Under the pieces are notes generated by a model. That model was not told where the DNA came from and did no database searches. It saw only the letters and a program-made list of their open reading frames with translations. From positions 186,001-250,000 of the forward strand of contig NZ_JHZA01000009.1 of assembly GCF_000621165.1 (NCBI RefSeq): 64,000 nt of DNA. Direction: 5' to 3'. Position 1 is the stretch's first letter. The number at the start of each line of letters is the position of its first letter. This DNA is from Enterovibrio calviensis DSM 14347. GTDB taxonomy: Bacteria > Pseudomonadota > Gammaproteobacteria > Enterobacterales > Vibrionaceae. Positions 10,248-20,601 of this stretch are shown piece by piece. A program made the position numbers and the translations under genes.

Positions 10248-10985
10248 TCAGTGAACGTCACGCCAATACTCTTTCTTGAGCAATATGGTCAAGATAAGCA
10301 AAACGACAAGGAAGCCAATGACCCAGTAGCCCATCTGCTGACGTTCCAGTTTATTCGGCTCGCCCGAATATTCGAGGAAGTTCACCAAATCACGAACAGC
10401 ATCATCATACTCTTCAGGACTCAGCTCGCCATTACCCAGTGATTCGATACCAACAAACTCTTCAACTTGCTGGCCATCTATCAATACAGATTTGTACTGC
10501 TTAACCGGTGTGCCTTGAAGCTCTTCAAGTACGTGTGGCATACCAACGCTCGGGAATACCGTGTTGTTTACGCCAAATGGACGAGAGGGATCTTCATAAA
10601 AAGAACGAAGGTAGGTATAGATCCAATCCGTGCCGCGAACTCGCGCCACAAGTGTTAGATCAGGCGCTGGACCACCAAAGAAGGTCGCTGCGTCATCGAC
10701 AGTGATTGCATTCTTAACCAAGTCACCGATTTTTGCGTTTTCATCAAAAACCAGATTCGCCATCATCAGATCTTTTGGAATATCAAGATCATCAGCAATA
10801 CGCTCATAGCGCTGATACTGAGTTGCATGACAACCAAAACAGTAGTTCATGAACAACTTAGCACCGTTTTGTAGTGATGCTTTGTCTGACAAATCATTGT
10901 TTGCCGCATCCAGCGGAACGCTCGACCCTGCCGCCATCGCGAGAGAAGGCAACAGCGCGAACAACATTACAATCCACTTCTTCAT
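10248..10985 (-). CDS. petC: Cytochrome c1, bc1 complex (PetC)
   Basis: Haem c subunit of ubiquinol-cytochrome c reductase; passes electrons from the Rieske centre to soluble cytochrome c. 245 residues. Sec signal peptide (about 1-19, AMA|AG), haem attachment site CFGCH at 49-53, an axial Met probably within the SVGMPHVLEEL segment, and a single C-terminal membrane anchor (about 219-238) with a positive tail inside. The ATG is one base from the petB stop region, so petB and petC are coupled. A strong terminator follows. Confidence 0.95.
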   Translation of the reverse strand: MKKWIVMLFALLPSLAMAAGSSVPLDAANNDLSDKASLQNGAKLFMNYCFGCHATQYQRYERIADDLDIPKDLMMANLVFDENAKIGDLVKNAITVDDAATFFGGPAPDLTLVARVRGTDWIYTYLRSFYEDPSRPFGVNNTVFPSVGMPHVLEELQGTPVKQYKSVLIDGQQVEEFVGIESLGNGELSPEEYDDAVRDLVNFLEYSGEPNKLERQQMGYWVIGFLVVLLILTILLKKEYWRDVH

Positions 10986-12247
10986 TAGTAGTTCACCCTC
11001 TCCGGTAATGGTTTTGTTGCTTCATTCTTGCTGTAGACAAACAGCAGAACAAAGAACATGAAGTAACCAAAGCTAAAGATCTGAGCCAGCAGCGTATACA
11101 GGCTAGTTGCAGGCAACGTACCCAACACACCCAAAGCAATGAAGGAGATAACGAACTGAACAATGTTCGCTAAGTGCAATTTGCTGCGGTAGCGGTAAGA
11201 GCGCACTTTACAGCGATCCAACCAAGGCAGAACAAACAACACAGCGATGGACAAGCCCATGAGAACAACACCGGTTAACTTATCAGGAACCGCACGCAAG
11301 ATGGCGTAGAACGGTGTGAAGTACCATACCGGCGCAATGTGATCAGGTGTCTTGATCGGGTTTGCCGCTTCAAAGTTAGGTGGCTCAAGGAAATAGCCGC
11401 CCATTTCTGGATTGAAGAAGATGACGTAAGCAAACAAAATACCAAAACCAGCAACACCGATGAGATCCTTCACTGTTCCATACGGATGGAAAGGAACGGA
11501 ATCAATGATGTCGTATTTCTTGGTGTAGTACTTATGGAACGCGAACTGTGTCTCGTAGCCTTCGCCTTTTTCACCCTTAGGCAATTTGGTTTCAATACCG
11601 TCAGGGTTATTTGAGCCAACTTCGTGTAGTGCAAGGATGTGCAAAACAACCAGCAACAAAATCACAATTGGCAATGCTACAACATGCAGGGCAAAGAAAC
11701 GGTTTAGCGTTGCACCAGAAAGGACAAAGTCACCACGAATCCATAGTGTTAAGTCGTCACCAATGACTGGAATTGCACCAAACAATGAAATGATAACCTG
11801 CGCACCCCAGTAAGACATCTGTCCCCACGGTAGCAAGTAACCCATGAAAGCTTCAGCCATCAGCGCTAAGAAGATCAGCATGCCGAATACCCACAGCAGC
11901 TCACGAGGCTTTTGGTAAGAACCATAAATGAGACCGCGGAACATATGGAGGTATATCACGACGAAAAACGCAGATGCACCCGTCGAGTGCATATAACGTA
12001 GTAGCCAGCCATATTCGACATCACGCATGATGTATTCAATTGACGCAAAAGCTCCTTCCGCAGAAGGGTTGTAGCTCATGGTCAGCCAGATGCCTGTTAG
12101 TAGCTGGTTGACTAGTACCAGCATGGCAAGCGAGCCAAACAGGTACCAGAAGTTAAAGTTTTTCGGCATTGGGTATTCAGACAAATGCTTTTTATAAGCA
12201 TTCATCACAGGCAGGCGTTTCTCGAACCAATTAAGCAAGTTTTCCAT
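10985..12247 (-). CDS. petB: Cytochrome b, bc1 complex (PetB)
   Basis: Inner-membrane di-haem subunit that oxidises ubiquinol at Qo and reduces quinone at Qi. 420 residues with eight membrane segments. Haem-ligand histidines are in YMHSTGASAFFVVIYLHMFR (two) and FALHVVALPIVILLLVVLHI (two). The Qo-site motif, PEWY in many bacteria and mitochondria, reads PVWY here, a variant known in several proteobacteria. Start and stop overlap both petA and petC by one base. Confidence 0.96.
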   Translation of the reverse strand: MENLLNWFEKRLPVMNAYKKHLSEYPMPKNFNFWYLFGSLAMLVLVNQLLTGIWLTMSYNPSAEGAFASIEYIMRDVEYGWLLRYMHSTGASAFFVVIYLHMFRGLIYGSYQKPRELLWVFGMLIFLALMAEAFMGYLLPWGQMSYWGAQVIISLFGAIPVIGDDLTLWIRGDFVLSGATLNRFFALHVVALPIVILLLVVLHILALHEVGSNNPDGIETKLPKGEKGEGYETQFAFHKYYTKKYDIIDSVPFHPYGTVKDLIGVAGFGILFAYVIFFNPEMGGYFLEPPNFEAANPIKTPDHIAPVWYFTPFYAILRAVPDKLTGVVLMGLSIAVLFVLPWLDRCKVRSYRYRSKLHLANIVQFVISFIALGVLGTLPATSLYTLLAQIFSFGYFMFFVLLFVYSKNEATKPLPERVNY

Positions 12248-12837
12248 TACGCTGCTCCCTCATCGGCACCCACCAGAATACGCTTATCATTCAAATAAGT
12301 ATAAGGCGGAACAACCAGATTAAGTGGTGCTGGTACACTCTGGAATACACGCCCCGCCATATCGAACTTCGAACCGTGACACGGACAGAAGAACCCAGAT
12401 GTGACGCCCTCAACCTGTTCCCCAAAACTGTCTGGCAGATACGTTGGGGAGCAACCAAGATGCGTGCACAAACCCACAGCAACAAAAAGCTCAGGCTTTA
12501 TGGAGCGGTAAGCGTTTTTAATATACTCAGGCTGCTGTGGTTCAAGAGACTCAGGATCGCGAAGCTTGTCGCCGATCTCATTCAATTGCTGTAAAGCAAG
12601 TTCGCTACGACGAACAATCCATACAGGCTTACCCTGCCAAATCACCCTGATTAATTGGCCTTCCTCAATTTTACTAATATCGACTTCGACCGGGGCTCCG
12701 GCAGCCTTTGCTTTGGCGCTAGGGTTCCAAGACTTAATAAAAGGTACAGCGACTGCTGCTGCACCCACACCACCAACCACAGCGGTTGATAGAGTCAGGA
12801 AACGGCGTCGGCCGGAATTAACTGGCGCATTGCTCAT
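12247..12837 (-). CDS. petA: Rieske iron-sulfur protein, bc1 complex (PetA)
   Basis: Accepts the first electron from ubiquinol. I choose the ATG at 12837 (196 residues, MSNAPVNSGRRRFLTL): it has GGGAG 8 bases upstream and gives a proper Tat signal (RRRFL) followed by one membrane anchor (about 20-38). The cluster ligands are CTHLGC and CPCHGS, with the two cysteines and two histidines that hold the [2Fe-2S] centre plus the disulphide pair. A longer frame from 12864 adds MREHMGECW, probably untranslated. First gene of petABC. Confidence 0.96.
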   Translation of the reverse strand: MSNAPVNSGRRRFLTLSTAVVGGVGAAAVAVPFIKSWNPSAKAKAAGAPVEVDISKIEEGQLIRVIWQGKPVWIVRRSELALQQLNEIGDKLRDPESLEPQQPEYIKNAYRSIKPELFVAVGLCTHLGCSPTYLPDSFGEQVEGVTSGFFCPCHGSKFDMAGRVFQSVPAPLNLVVPPYTYLNDKRILVGADEGAA

Positions 12838-12979
12838 CCAACATTCTCCCATGTGCTCCCGCATGGATTTTTATAACTGTCCTTATGCGTCCCTGGAGCG
12901 TACGGCTAACTCAAAAAAATATTTATTACGTAGACGGCCTATTGATTATCTAAAGATAGCACAGGCATACGTGGCTTAA

Positions 12980-13008
12980 ATGATAAGGAAAACCCCACTT
13001 TTTGACAA
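12980..13008 (-). promoter_or_regulatory. Promoter of petABC
   Basis: Minus strand TTGTCA (13008-13003), 17-bp spacer, TATCAT (12985-12980), a good sigma-70 match. It leaves a leader of roughly 135 bases before petA. The remaining gap 13010-13165 is AT-rich; I see no gene in it. Confidence 0.65.
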
Positions 13009-13166
13009 GATAAAGCTACTTTTTTGTAACAAATGTGAGGTATGCACCGTTTTTTTAACTAACTGCTAAAAAAGAAAAAATTCAGGGAAATATCAATATA
13101 AGGAAAGATGGAATAGAGGGAGAGATTGGGTGTATTGATCGGTGTAATGATTTGAATTTAGATAAT

Positions 13167-13195
13167 AAAAAGCCTGGCAATAAGCCAGGCTTTTT
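13167..13195 (-). terminator. Terminator of rplM-rpsI
   Basis: AGCCTGGC (13171-13178) pairs with GCCAGGCT (13184-13191) across a 5-base loop; A-run on one side and T-run on the other. On the minus strand it follows the rpsI stop by about 35 bases. Confidence 0.85.
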
Positions 13196-13229
13196 GATCC
13201 ATAGTTCCCGAATAGAATTCGGAAGCGAA

Positions 13230-13619
13230 TTAACGCTTAGAGAACTGTGGACGACGACGTGCTTTACGTAGACCAACTTTCTTACGTTCAACCTTACGCG
13301 CGTCACGAGTGACGAAGCCAGCTGCACGAAGAGCAGGACGAAGAGTCTCATCGTATTCCATCAGTGCACGGGTAATACCGTGACGGATAGCACCAGCTTG
13401 ACCAGAAATACCACCACCAGAAACAGTGATGTAAAGGTCTAGCTTTTCAGTCATTTCAACCAGCTCAAGTGGCTGACGAACAACCATACAAGCGGTTGGG
13501 CGACCGAAGTACTGCTCCAGCTCACGCTTGTTGATTACGATGTTACCGCTGCCCGGCTTGATGAATACACGAGCTGTAGAGCTCTTGCGACGACCAGTGC
13601 CGTAGTATTGTTCTGCCAT
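13230..13619 (-). CDS. rpsI: Ribosomal protein uS9
   Basis: Small-subunit protein of the head, whose C-terminal tail reaches the P-site tRNA. 129 residues; starts [19 protein letters not shown], has [20 protein letters not shown] in the middle and ends in the basic tail RPQFSKR, with the invariant terminal Lys-Arg. 12 bases after rplM, the conserved S9-L13 operon. Full length, normal composition. Confidence 0.99.
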   Translation of the reverse strand: MAEQYYGTGRRKSSTARVFIKPGSGNIVINKRELEQYFGRPTACMVVRQPLELVEMTEKLDLYITVSGGGISGQAGAIRHGITRALMEYDETLRPALRAAGFVTRDARKVERKKVGLRKARRRPQFSKR

Positions 13620-13631
13620 TGTAATATCCCC

Positions 13632-14060
13632 TTAGATGTCCAGTACTTGCGGCTGTTGTGCCGCGTGCTTGTGCTCAGCGCCCGCGTAAACTTTCAGTTT
13701 ACGGAACATTGCACGACCTAGAGGACCACGTGGCAACATACCTTTAACGGCAAGTTCGATGATCATTTCTGGTTTTTTCACTTGCAGCTTATCAAAGCTG
13801 ATTGACTTGATACCACCAATGTAGCCAGAGTGGCTGTAGTAGATCTTGTCAGTGAATTTCGCACCAGTTACGGTTACTTTGTCCGCATTGATAACTACGA
13901 TGTAGTCACCAGTGTCAACGTGCGGAGTGTACTCCGGCTTGTGCTTACCACGCAGACGAGATGCGATCTCAGTTGCGATACGGCCCAGAGTTTTACCTTC
14001 TGCGTCTACAATATACCAGTCGCGTTTTACGCTTTCTGGTTTAGCAACGAAAGTTTTCAT
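13632..14060 (-). CDS. rplM: Ribosomal protein uL13
   Basis: Large-subunit protein needed early in 50S assembly. The true start is the ATG at 14060, giving 142 residues ([20 protein letters not shown]), the E. coli length. The frame stays open upstream to 14222 but that part is the untranslated leader. Family blocks [34 protein letters not shown] and [12 protein letters not shown] are present. In E. coli L13 represses its own operon through the leader, and a leader with a promoter and hairpin is seen here. Confidence 0.99.
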   Translation of the reverse strand: MKTFVAKPESVKRDWYIVDAEGKTLGRIATEIASRLRGKHKPEYTPHVDTGDYIVVINADKVTVTGAKFTDKIYYSHSGYIGGIKSISFDKLQVKKPEMIIELAVKGMLPRGPLGRAMFRKLKVYAGAEHKHAAQQPQVLDI

Positions 14061-14187
14061 GCTAATAATTACCCGATAATTAAAGATTTCACTTAAGGAG
14101 CTTTCGCTCCCACTGTATAAGAGCCCATTCAGCACCCCTTCGAGTGGTGGTTCCCTCGGCCTAAGCCTTTCAACAGTAACGGTGGGT
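14061..14187 (-). promoter_or_regulatory. rplM leader, candidate L13 autoregulatory region
   Basis: About 127 bases between the predicted start site and the rplM ATG. It contains a compact hairpin GGAGC-TTTC-GCTCC (14097-14110, read on either strand) and an AT-rich stretch before the start codon. L13 binding to the rplM leader is reported for E. coli; equivalence here is inferred from position and length only. Confidence 0.5.
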
Positions 14188-14193
14188 CGCAGG

Positions 14194-14199
14194 ATTATA
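14194..14199 (-). promoter_or_regulatory. -10 box of the rplM-rpsI promoter
   Basis: Perfect TATAAT on the minus strand, followed by CCTGCGACC. The -35 region is poor (GTGATT at 17 bp). Upstream lies a T- and A-rich stretch with the palindrome AAAGTCGCGACTTT (14237-14250), which may be an UP-like or protein-binding element. Confidence 0.6.
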
Positions 14200-14294
14200 A
14201 GGAAGGGTGGAGAAAAAATCACCTTTTTTTAAAAAAAAGTCGCGACTTTTTCTCTTAACTTGCCAGAAAAATTCCGTCATTAAACGAGGTATCG

Positions 14295-15398
14295 TTACGG
14301 GAGGTGCTCTAACGCCAAATAATCATGGCTTTGCATCTCCTTCAAACGCGAACAACAGCGCTTAAATTCAAAAGTTAGCCTCCCATCGACATACAGTGAT
14401 TGCAGGGGTGCTTCGGCAGAAATGATAAGTTTTACATGTCTTTCGTAAAATTCATCAACCATTGCGATAAATCGCCTTGCTGCATCATCTTTTGACGCAT
14501 CCATTTGCGGCACATTCGCCAAAAGCACTGTGTGGTACAGGCGAGCTAACTCAATATAGTCAGACTGACTTCTCGGGCTGTCACACAAAGTGGAGAAATC
14601 AAACTGCACCACCCCTTCTGCTTCGCGGATCGCATGCAAATTCCGATGATTGATTTCAATGTCACGTGCCTCAAAACAAGGCTCTGTCGCCAACTGGTAA
14701 AAGTAGTCTTTCAAATTCGAGTTGGCGGAATCGTCTAGCGGATAGTGGTAGATTTCTGCTTGCTCCAAAGTTCGAAGCCGATAATCCGTACCCGCATCAA
14801 CATTAACAACATCACAATGTTGATTAATCAACGCGATAGCAGGAAGGAAGCGCGCGCGCTGCAAACCATTTCGATAGAGTTCATCCGGCACGATGTTCGA
14901 CGTTGCGACCAAACAAATTCCACGGTCAAACAATGCTTCCATTAAGGTGCCAAGTATCATGGCATCGGTAATGTCAGAGACAAAGAATTCATCGAAACAT
15001 AAGATGTGTGCTTCGTCGGCCAACTTATCCGCCACCTTCAGCAAAGGATCTTGCTGACCATCAAGCGCTTTGAGTTCATCATGGATGCGATGCATAAAGC
15101 GGTGAAAGTGCATGCGGATTTTTTTTTCAAATGGCAGACTTTCAAAGAAAGTATCAACAAGATAAGTCTTCCCTCGACCTACACCTCCCCAGAAATATAG
15201 CCCCTTCTCAGGTCGGGAAACTGGCTCTGCCTTTTTGAAAAAAGACGTTAAGAAACTTGGCTTTGATGTGGGCGTATTGGCGCGCTTTATCAGACGATGA
15301 TACAAATCATCAAGCATCATCACTGCATGCTTCTGAGATGCATCTTCATAAAAATCTGGGCGCAGTAAATCATTTTTGTATTGTTCTAAAGGTGTCAT
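14295..15398 (-). CDS. zapE: Cell division ATPase ZapE (AFG1 family)
   Basis: P-loop ATPase that in E. coli binds FtsZ and destabilises Z-ring polymers under oxygen-limited or heat conditions. 367 residues: Walker A GGVGRGKT at 71-78, Walker B HILCFDEFFV at 131-140 with the adjacent sensor region ATSNIVPDELYRNGLQR, and the C-terminal AFG1 domain. Divergent from zapG, another division-linked gene. Same neighbourhood (next to rplM and the degQS pair) as in enterics. 14061-14294 upstream of rplM separates it from the ribosomal operon. Confidence 0.95.
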   Translation of the reverse strand: MTPLEQYKNDLLRPDFYEDASQKHAVMMLDDLYHRLIKRANTPTSKPSFLTSFFKKAEPVSRPEKGLYFWGGVGRGKTYLVDTFFESLPFEKKIRMHFHRFMHRIHDELKALDGQQDPLLKVADKLADEAHILCFDEFFVSDITDAMILGTLMEALFDRGICLVATSNIVPDELYRNGLQRARFLPAIALINQHCDVVNVDAGTDYRLRTLEQAEIYHYPLDDSANSNLKDYFYQLATEPCFEARDIEINHRNLHAIREAEGVVQFDFSTLCDSPRSQSDYIELARLYHTVLLANVPQMDASKDDAARRFIAMVDEFYERHVKLIISAEAPLQSLYVDGRLTFEFKRCCSRLKEMQSHDYLALEHLP

Positions 15399-15581
15399 TC
15401 CCTGAACCTAACGTATGCAAGTGACAATAAAGTTGTTCTCAAAATCAATAGTACCACGCGTAACTTTTGCCATGTATAGTAAAACTAGAGCATTAAGGGG
15501 TATGCCATTTCCTAATTACTCACCGCATGACGGAGAGAATTGCTTTAAGTCCAACCTGTTATAAAAAGTTAAGGAGCACTT

Positions 15582-15995
15582 ATGGCTTGGATCAATACAC
15601 TTGTTTTTGTGATCATCGGCGTTGTCATTGGCTTCATCATCGCCCGTTTGACCATGCGCGAAAACACGCAACAAAAAGATTTGAAAAAAGAACTCGATAA
15701 ATCTCGCTATGAGCTGGAACAGTATCGCCAGGAGCTAGTTGACCACTTTGCGCAAAGTGCTGAACTGCTCGACAACATTTCACGCGACTACAGTAAGCTG
15801 TACCAACACATGGCGACGACGTCTTCAGAACTAATGCCGAACTTGCCGGATCAAGATAATCCATTTGCAAAGCGTATTAGCAAACTGTCAGAAGTCACCG
15901 AAGACAATGACACGGCGCAAGGTCCACCTAGAGACTACTCTGACGGCGCATCAGGCTTGCTCAAAGATGCAGAGAAAACGAGCAAGGCGAGCTAA
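15582..15995 (+). CDS. zapG: Inner membrane protein ZapG (YhcB, DUF1043)
   Basis: Small bitopic inner membrane protein; E. coli YhcB/ZapG links envelope synthesis with the divisome and affects phospholipid levels. 137 residues: N-terminal membrane helix (about 4-21, IGVVIGFIIARL with small-residue packing motif), then a cytoplasmic coiled coil (about 30-75) and an unstructured acidic tail. The block ELVDHFAQSAELLDNISRDYSKLYQHMA is the DUF1043 signature. Good AAGGAG before the ATG. Confidence 0.93.
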   Translation: MAWINTLVFVIIGVVIGFIIARLTMRENTQQKDLKKELDKSRYELEQYRQELVDHFAQSAELLDNISRDYSKLYQHMATTSSELMPNLPDQDNPFAKRISKLSEVTEDNDTAQGPPRDYSDGASGLLKDAEKTSKAS

Positions 15996-16025
15996 GTAGA
16001 TCACAGATTTACTCACTCAGAGCAT

Positions 16026-16055
16026 TGAACTTTTTTGAACCACCCCCACTCTTAA
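16026..16055 (+). promoter_or_regulatory. Candidate sigma-E promoter of degQ
   Basis: TGAACTT (16026-16032), 17-bp spacer, TCTTAA (16050-16055). This resembles the sigma-E consensus GGAACTT with a TCxAA -10. The position about 30 bases before the degQ start fits. The first G of the -35 is missing, so this is tentative. Confidence 0.45.
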
Positions 16056-16082
16056 AACGTACCTATTGAGGGGAGTGTGTAT

Positions 16083-17450
16083 ATGAAAAAAAAATCTTTG
16101 CTTACATTAAGTGCGCTTTCGTTAGCGCTCAGTACGACGTTCACAACCTTACCAGCCACGGCTGCACTACCCGCTGCCGTTGCTGGTGAGACTCTACCCA
16201 GCCTCGCGCCTATGCTTGAAACTGTCAGCCCTGCTGTTGTCAGTATTTCGGTAGAAGGTAGCCATGTATCAAAACAACGCATCCCTGAATCTTTCCGCTT
16301 CTTCTTTGGCCCTGAATTCGACGCAGAACAAACCCGTGAGAGACCTTTTCGCGGACTGGGATCGGGTGTCATTATTGATGCAAGTAAAGGCTACATCATC
16401 ACCAATCACCATGTGATCGATGGCGCCAATAAAATTCTGGTTCAACTCCATGATGGACGCGAATACGATGCCGAACTAATTGGCAGCGATAGCATGTCAG
16501 ACGTGGCGTTACTGAAACTAGAAAAGGCAGAGAATCTCACTGAAATAACTTTTTCTGACTCCGACGGCCTGCGCGTGGGCGATTTCGCTATCGCGATTGG
16601 TAACCCTTTCGGGCTAGGACAAACCGTCACCTCGGGGATCATTTCTGCGCTAGGCCGCAGCGGCCTAAATCTTGAAAACTTTGAGAACTTCATCCAAACC
16701 GACGCAGCAATAAACAGCGGCAACTCTGGTGGTGCCTTGGTCAACCTCAATGGTGAACTCATCGGTATCAATACAGCGATTCTCGGCCCGAATGGCGGAA
16801 ACGTCGGTATTGGTTTCGCTATCCCCGTTAACATGGTCAAAAACCTTGCTGAACAGATTCTCGAGTTCGGTGAAGTTAAACGTGGCGTGCTTGGGGTGCA
16901 AGGTGGAGAGCTGACTTCTGAACTGGCTGAAGCGTTTGGTTATGAAACCAATCATGGTGCCTTTGTCAGCCAAGTCATTCCTGACTCTGCAGCAGAAAAA
17001 GCAGGGTTAGAAGCGGGCGACATTATCGTTTCGGTCAACGGCAAAGATATTCGTACCTTTGGCGAGTTACGCGCAAAAGTGGCGACTCTCGGTGCTGGCA
17101 AAAAAGTAAAACTCGGTATTATCCGTGACGGAAAAGATCAAACTGTCACTGCTGAGCTTAAAGAAGCAACGCTCGCAAAAGCCAATGCTGAAACACTGCA
17201 TGAAGCTTTAAAAGGAGCCCGCCTAGAGAATTTCTCTGAAGGTAAGCTCAGTGGCGTGCGTGTTGCAAGCGTAGAGAAAGACTCAGTGGCTGCTCGCTAT
17301 GGACTCAAAGTGGGTGATGTGATTGTTGGACTGAATCGCGACAAAGTGAAAAATCTTGGTGATTTCCGCAAGCAACTCGAAAGCAAACCTAGTGTTCTTG
17401 CTTTGAATGTTATTCGTGATGGCGCGAGCATGTACCTCGTTATTCGCTAA
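16083..17450 (+). CDS. degQ: Periplasmic serine protease/chaperone DegQ (Do family)
   Basis: HtrA-family periplasmic protease that degrades unfolded envelope proteins. The ATG at 16083 (MKKKSLLTLS) has GAGGGGAG 7 bases upstream and is preferred over a GTG at 16077; 455 residues. Signal peptide cleaved after ATA or nearby, trypsin-like domain with His110 (TNHHVI), Asp140 (SDVALL) and Ser215 (GNSGGA), then two PDZ domains (about 255-345 and 365-450). The LA loop before the histidine is short, as in DegQ rather than DegP. Vibrios usually have only this one Do-type protease, so it may play the DegP role. Confidence 0.95.
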   Translation: MKKKSLLTLSALSLALSTTFTTLPATAALPAAVAGETLPSLAPMLETVSPAVVSISVEGSHVSKQRIPESFRFFFGPEFDAEQTRERPFRGLGSGVIIDASKGYIITNHHVIDGANKILVQLHDGREYDAELIGSDSMSDVALLKLEKAENLTEITFSDSDGLRVGDFAIAIGNPFGLGQTVTSGIISALGRSGLNLENFENFIQTDAAINSGNSGGALVNLNGELIGINTAILGPNGGNVGIGFAIPVNMVKNLAEQILEFGEVKRGVLGVQGGELTSELAEAFGYETNHGAFVSQVIPDSAAEKAGLEAGDIIVSVNGKDIRTFGELRAKVATLGAGKKVKLGIIRDGKDQTVTAELKEATLAKANAETLHEALKGARLENFSEGKLSGVRVASVEKDSVAARYGLKVGDVIVGLNRDKVKNLGDFRKQLESKPSVLALNVIRDGASMYLVIR

Positions 17451-17468
17451 TTTAGTCGTCATAAAACA

Positions 17469-17491
17469 GGAGCCTGATGTTATCAGGCTCC
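17469..17491. terminator. Hairpin after degQ, possible terminator
   Basis: GGAGCCTGAT (17469-17478), 3-base loop, ATCAGGCTCC (17482-17491): a perfect 10-bp stem 18 bases past the degQ stop. There is no clear T-run downstream on the plus strand, so it could instead be an mRNA-stabilising 3' hairpin. Confidence 0.5.
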
Positions 17492-17577
17492 ATGTTAACG
17501 CATCGTCAATCTCTACTCTTGTCCACATTTCAATGGTATGCTCGTCGTTTTGAATAGTGGCGATTTTGAGGAGTGGC

Positions 17578-18642
17578 ATGCTAGCTTTTTGGGCACGTTC
17601 TGTGGTTTACGGTATCGTAGTGGCCGCCGTTTTACTGCTAACACTTCCTTCATTGCGAACCGGCCAATTGGTCACTGACGCAACCCTTGCCCAGTTTGAA
17701 CCTGAGGCCTCGTTACTCTCCTACAATTACGCCGTCCGTCGTGCCTCCCCTGCCGTTGTTAATATTTATACTCGTCGCTATAGCAATGAGAACCGACTCC
17801 AGCTCAATGCCGAGGGACTAGGCTCCGGCGTGATCATGAGTGACAAGGGTTATATCGTCACTAACTACCATGTTGTTGCACGTGCAGACCAAATTATTGT
17901 CGCTCTCCAAGATGGTCGAATTAGCACAGCGCAGCTTGTTGGCAAAGATCAACGTACCGATCTTGCCGTGGTGAAAATCGATCTCGACAGCTTACCCGTC
18001 ATTCCATTTAACGAAAGTTATGACCCAGCGGTCGGCGATGTGGTGCTGGCGATTGGTAACCCTTACAACCTCGGACAAACCACCACATTTGGCATTATCT
18101 CTGCGACGGGCCGCCCAGGCATGAGCTTTAATCGTCAGCAAGATTTTCTTCAAACAGATGCCGCGATTAACAAAGGAAACTCTGGTGGTGCCTTGGTCAA
18201 TAGTCGCGGAGAGTTAGTCGGAATTAATACCGCCTCTTTCCAACAAGCCACAGACACCGACACCTATGGAATCTCCTTCGCCATTCCTTATTCGCTGACC
18301 GTCAAAGTGATGCAAAAACTGATTGCTGATGGACGAGTGATCCGCGGTTATATCGGGGTGGAAGGACGTGAGGTTAATCCCGTGATGGCAAGGTTGCTAG
18401 ATGCGGAGCAATTACGTGGCGTGTTAGTGGCCAGCACTGAGCCTAATGGCCCCGCTGATCGCTCTGGTCTCAGGGTCAATGACTTGATCATTGAAATTGA
18501 TAATCAGCCTATAGGCAGTTTCCGCAGCGCACTCGATGTCGTTGCCGACAATCGTCCAGGATCGAAAGTGCCATTCAAAGTGATCAGAGAAGGTCAGCCT
18601 ATGGAGCTCATTGTCACCATTGGTGAAGAACCGACGCTTTGA
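17578..18642 (+). CDS. degS: Sigma-E stress sensor protease DegS
   Basis: Inner-membrane-anchored periplasmic protease that senses misplaced outer membrane protein C-termini through its PDZ domain and makes the first cut in RseA. The ATG at 17578 (MLAFWARSVVYG) follows GAGGAG and gives 354 residues, matching E. coli DegS; a GTG at 17557 is less likely. Membrane anchor about 5-24, then catalytic His98 (TNYHVV), Asp128 (TDLAVV) and Ser202 (GNSGGA), and a single C-terminal PDZ domain (about 255-345). Tandem with degQ as in enterics. Confidence 0.95.
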   Translation: MLAFWARSVVYGIVVAAVLLLTLPSLRTGQLVTDATLAQFEPEASLLSYNYAVRRASPAVVNIYTRRYSNENRLQLNAEGLGSGVIMSDKGYIVTNYHVVARADQIIVALQDGRISTAQLVGKDQRTDLAVVKIDLDSLPVIPFNESYDPAVGDVVLAIGNPYNLGQTTTFGIISATGRPGMSFNRQQDFLQTDAAINKGNSGGALVNSRGELVGINTASFQQATDTDTYGISFAIPYSLTVKVMQKLIADGRVIRGYIGVEGREVNPVMARLLDAEQLRGVLVASTEPNGPADRSGLRVNDLIIEIDNQPIGSFRSALDVVADNRPGSKVPFKVIREGQPMELIVTIGEEPTL

Positions 18643-18686
18643 GGTTCTCGCCTTAAGTAACGACAATACGGAATTGCGATAATGCA

Positions 18687-18712
18687 AAAAGGTCACCTCT
18701 CGGTGACCTTTT
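18687..18712. terminator. Bidirectional terminator between degS and murA
   Basis: AAAAGGTCACC (18687-18697), 4-base loop, GGTGACCTTTT (18702-18712); perfect 11-bp stem with A and T runs that serve the convergent genes degS and murA. Confidence 0.9.
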
Positions 18713-18744
18713 GTCGTTTAGCCTACTACAAACCTCAAATGGGT

Positions 18745-20275
<1,531 letters not shown>

Positions 20276-20277
20276 AA

Positions 20278-20601
20278 TTATTCCCCGCGAACCGATGAGG
20301 TATCATCAGTAAAAAGACTTTCCACATTGCTCAGTTGTAACAACACCTTCAATTGTGAAGGTGTATTACTGAGTATCAGCGTTTGCTGATTCACTTTGAG
20401 CTGTTGCTGCAAATGCAACAACATTGCCATTCCGGCCGAATCTACGCGCTTGACCAAAGACAAATCCAAGGTGACATGAGAGTCGCTTGGCAGCCATTCT
20501 GCGCGCCGGCTCCAAAATGGAGGAACTGTGTCACGATCAAGCTCCCCTGACAAGCAGTAATCGCCATTTATGCGCTTTTCAAACGCAAGCTGTTCGCTCA
20601 C
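20278..20601 (-). CDS. mlaB: Phospholipid transport STAS protein MlaB
   Basis: Cytoplasmic STAS-domain subunit of the MlaFEDB ABC transporter; it binds MlaF and stabilises the complex. 107 residues; the STAS core has [25 protein letters not shown] (about 45-69), where the Ser-Ala-Gly loop sits at the N-terminus of the key helix. GTG start overlapping the mlaC stop by four bases (GTGA), so translation is coupled. Confidence 0.93.
   Translation of the reverse strand: MSEQLAFEKRINGDYCLSGELDRDTVPPFWSRRAEWLPSDSHVTLDLSLVKRVDSAGMAMLLHLQQQLKVNQQTLILSNTPSQLKVLLQLSNVESLFTDDTSSVRGE

Noticed and set aside
13632-14222. Longer rplM frame with a 54-residue N-terminal extension
   Set aside because: The standard uL13 start is at 14060; the upstream part overlaps the promoter and leader and has no family likeness.
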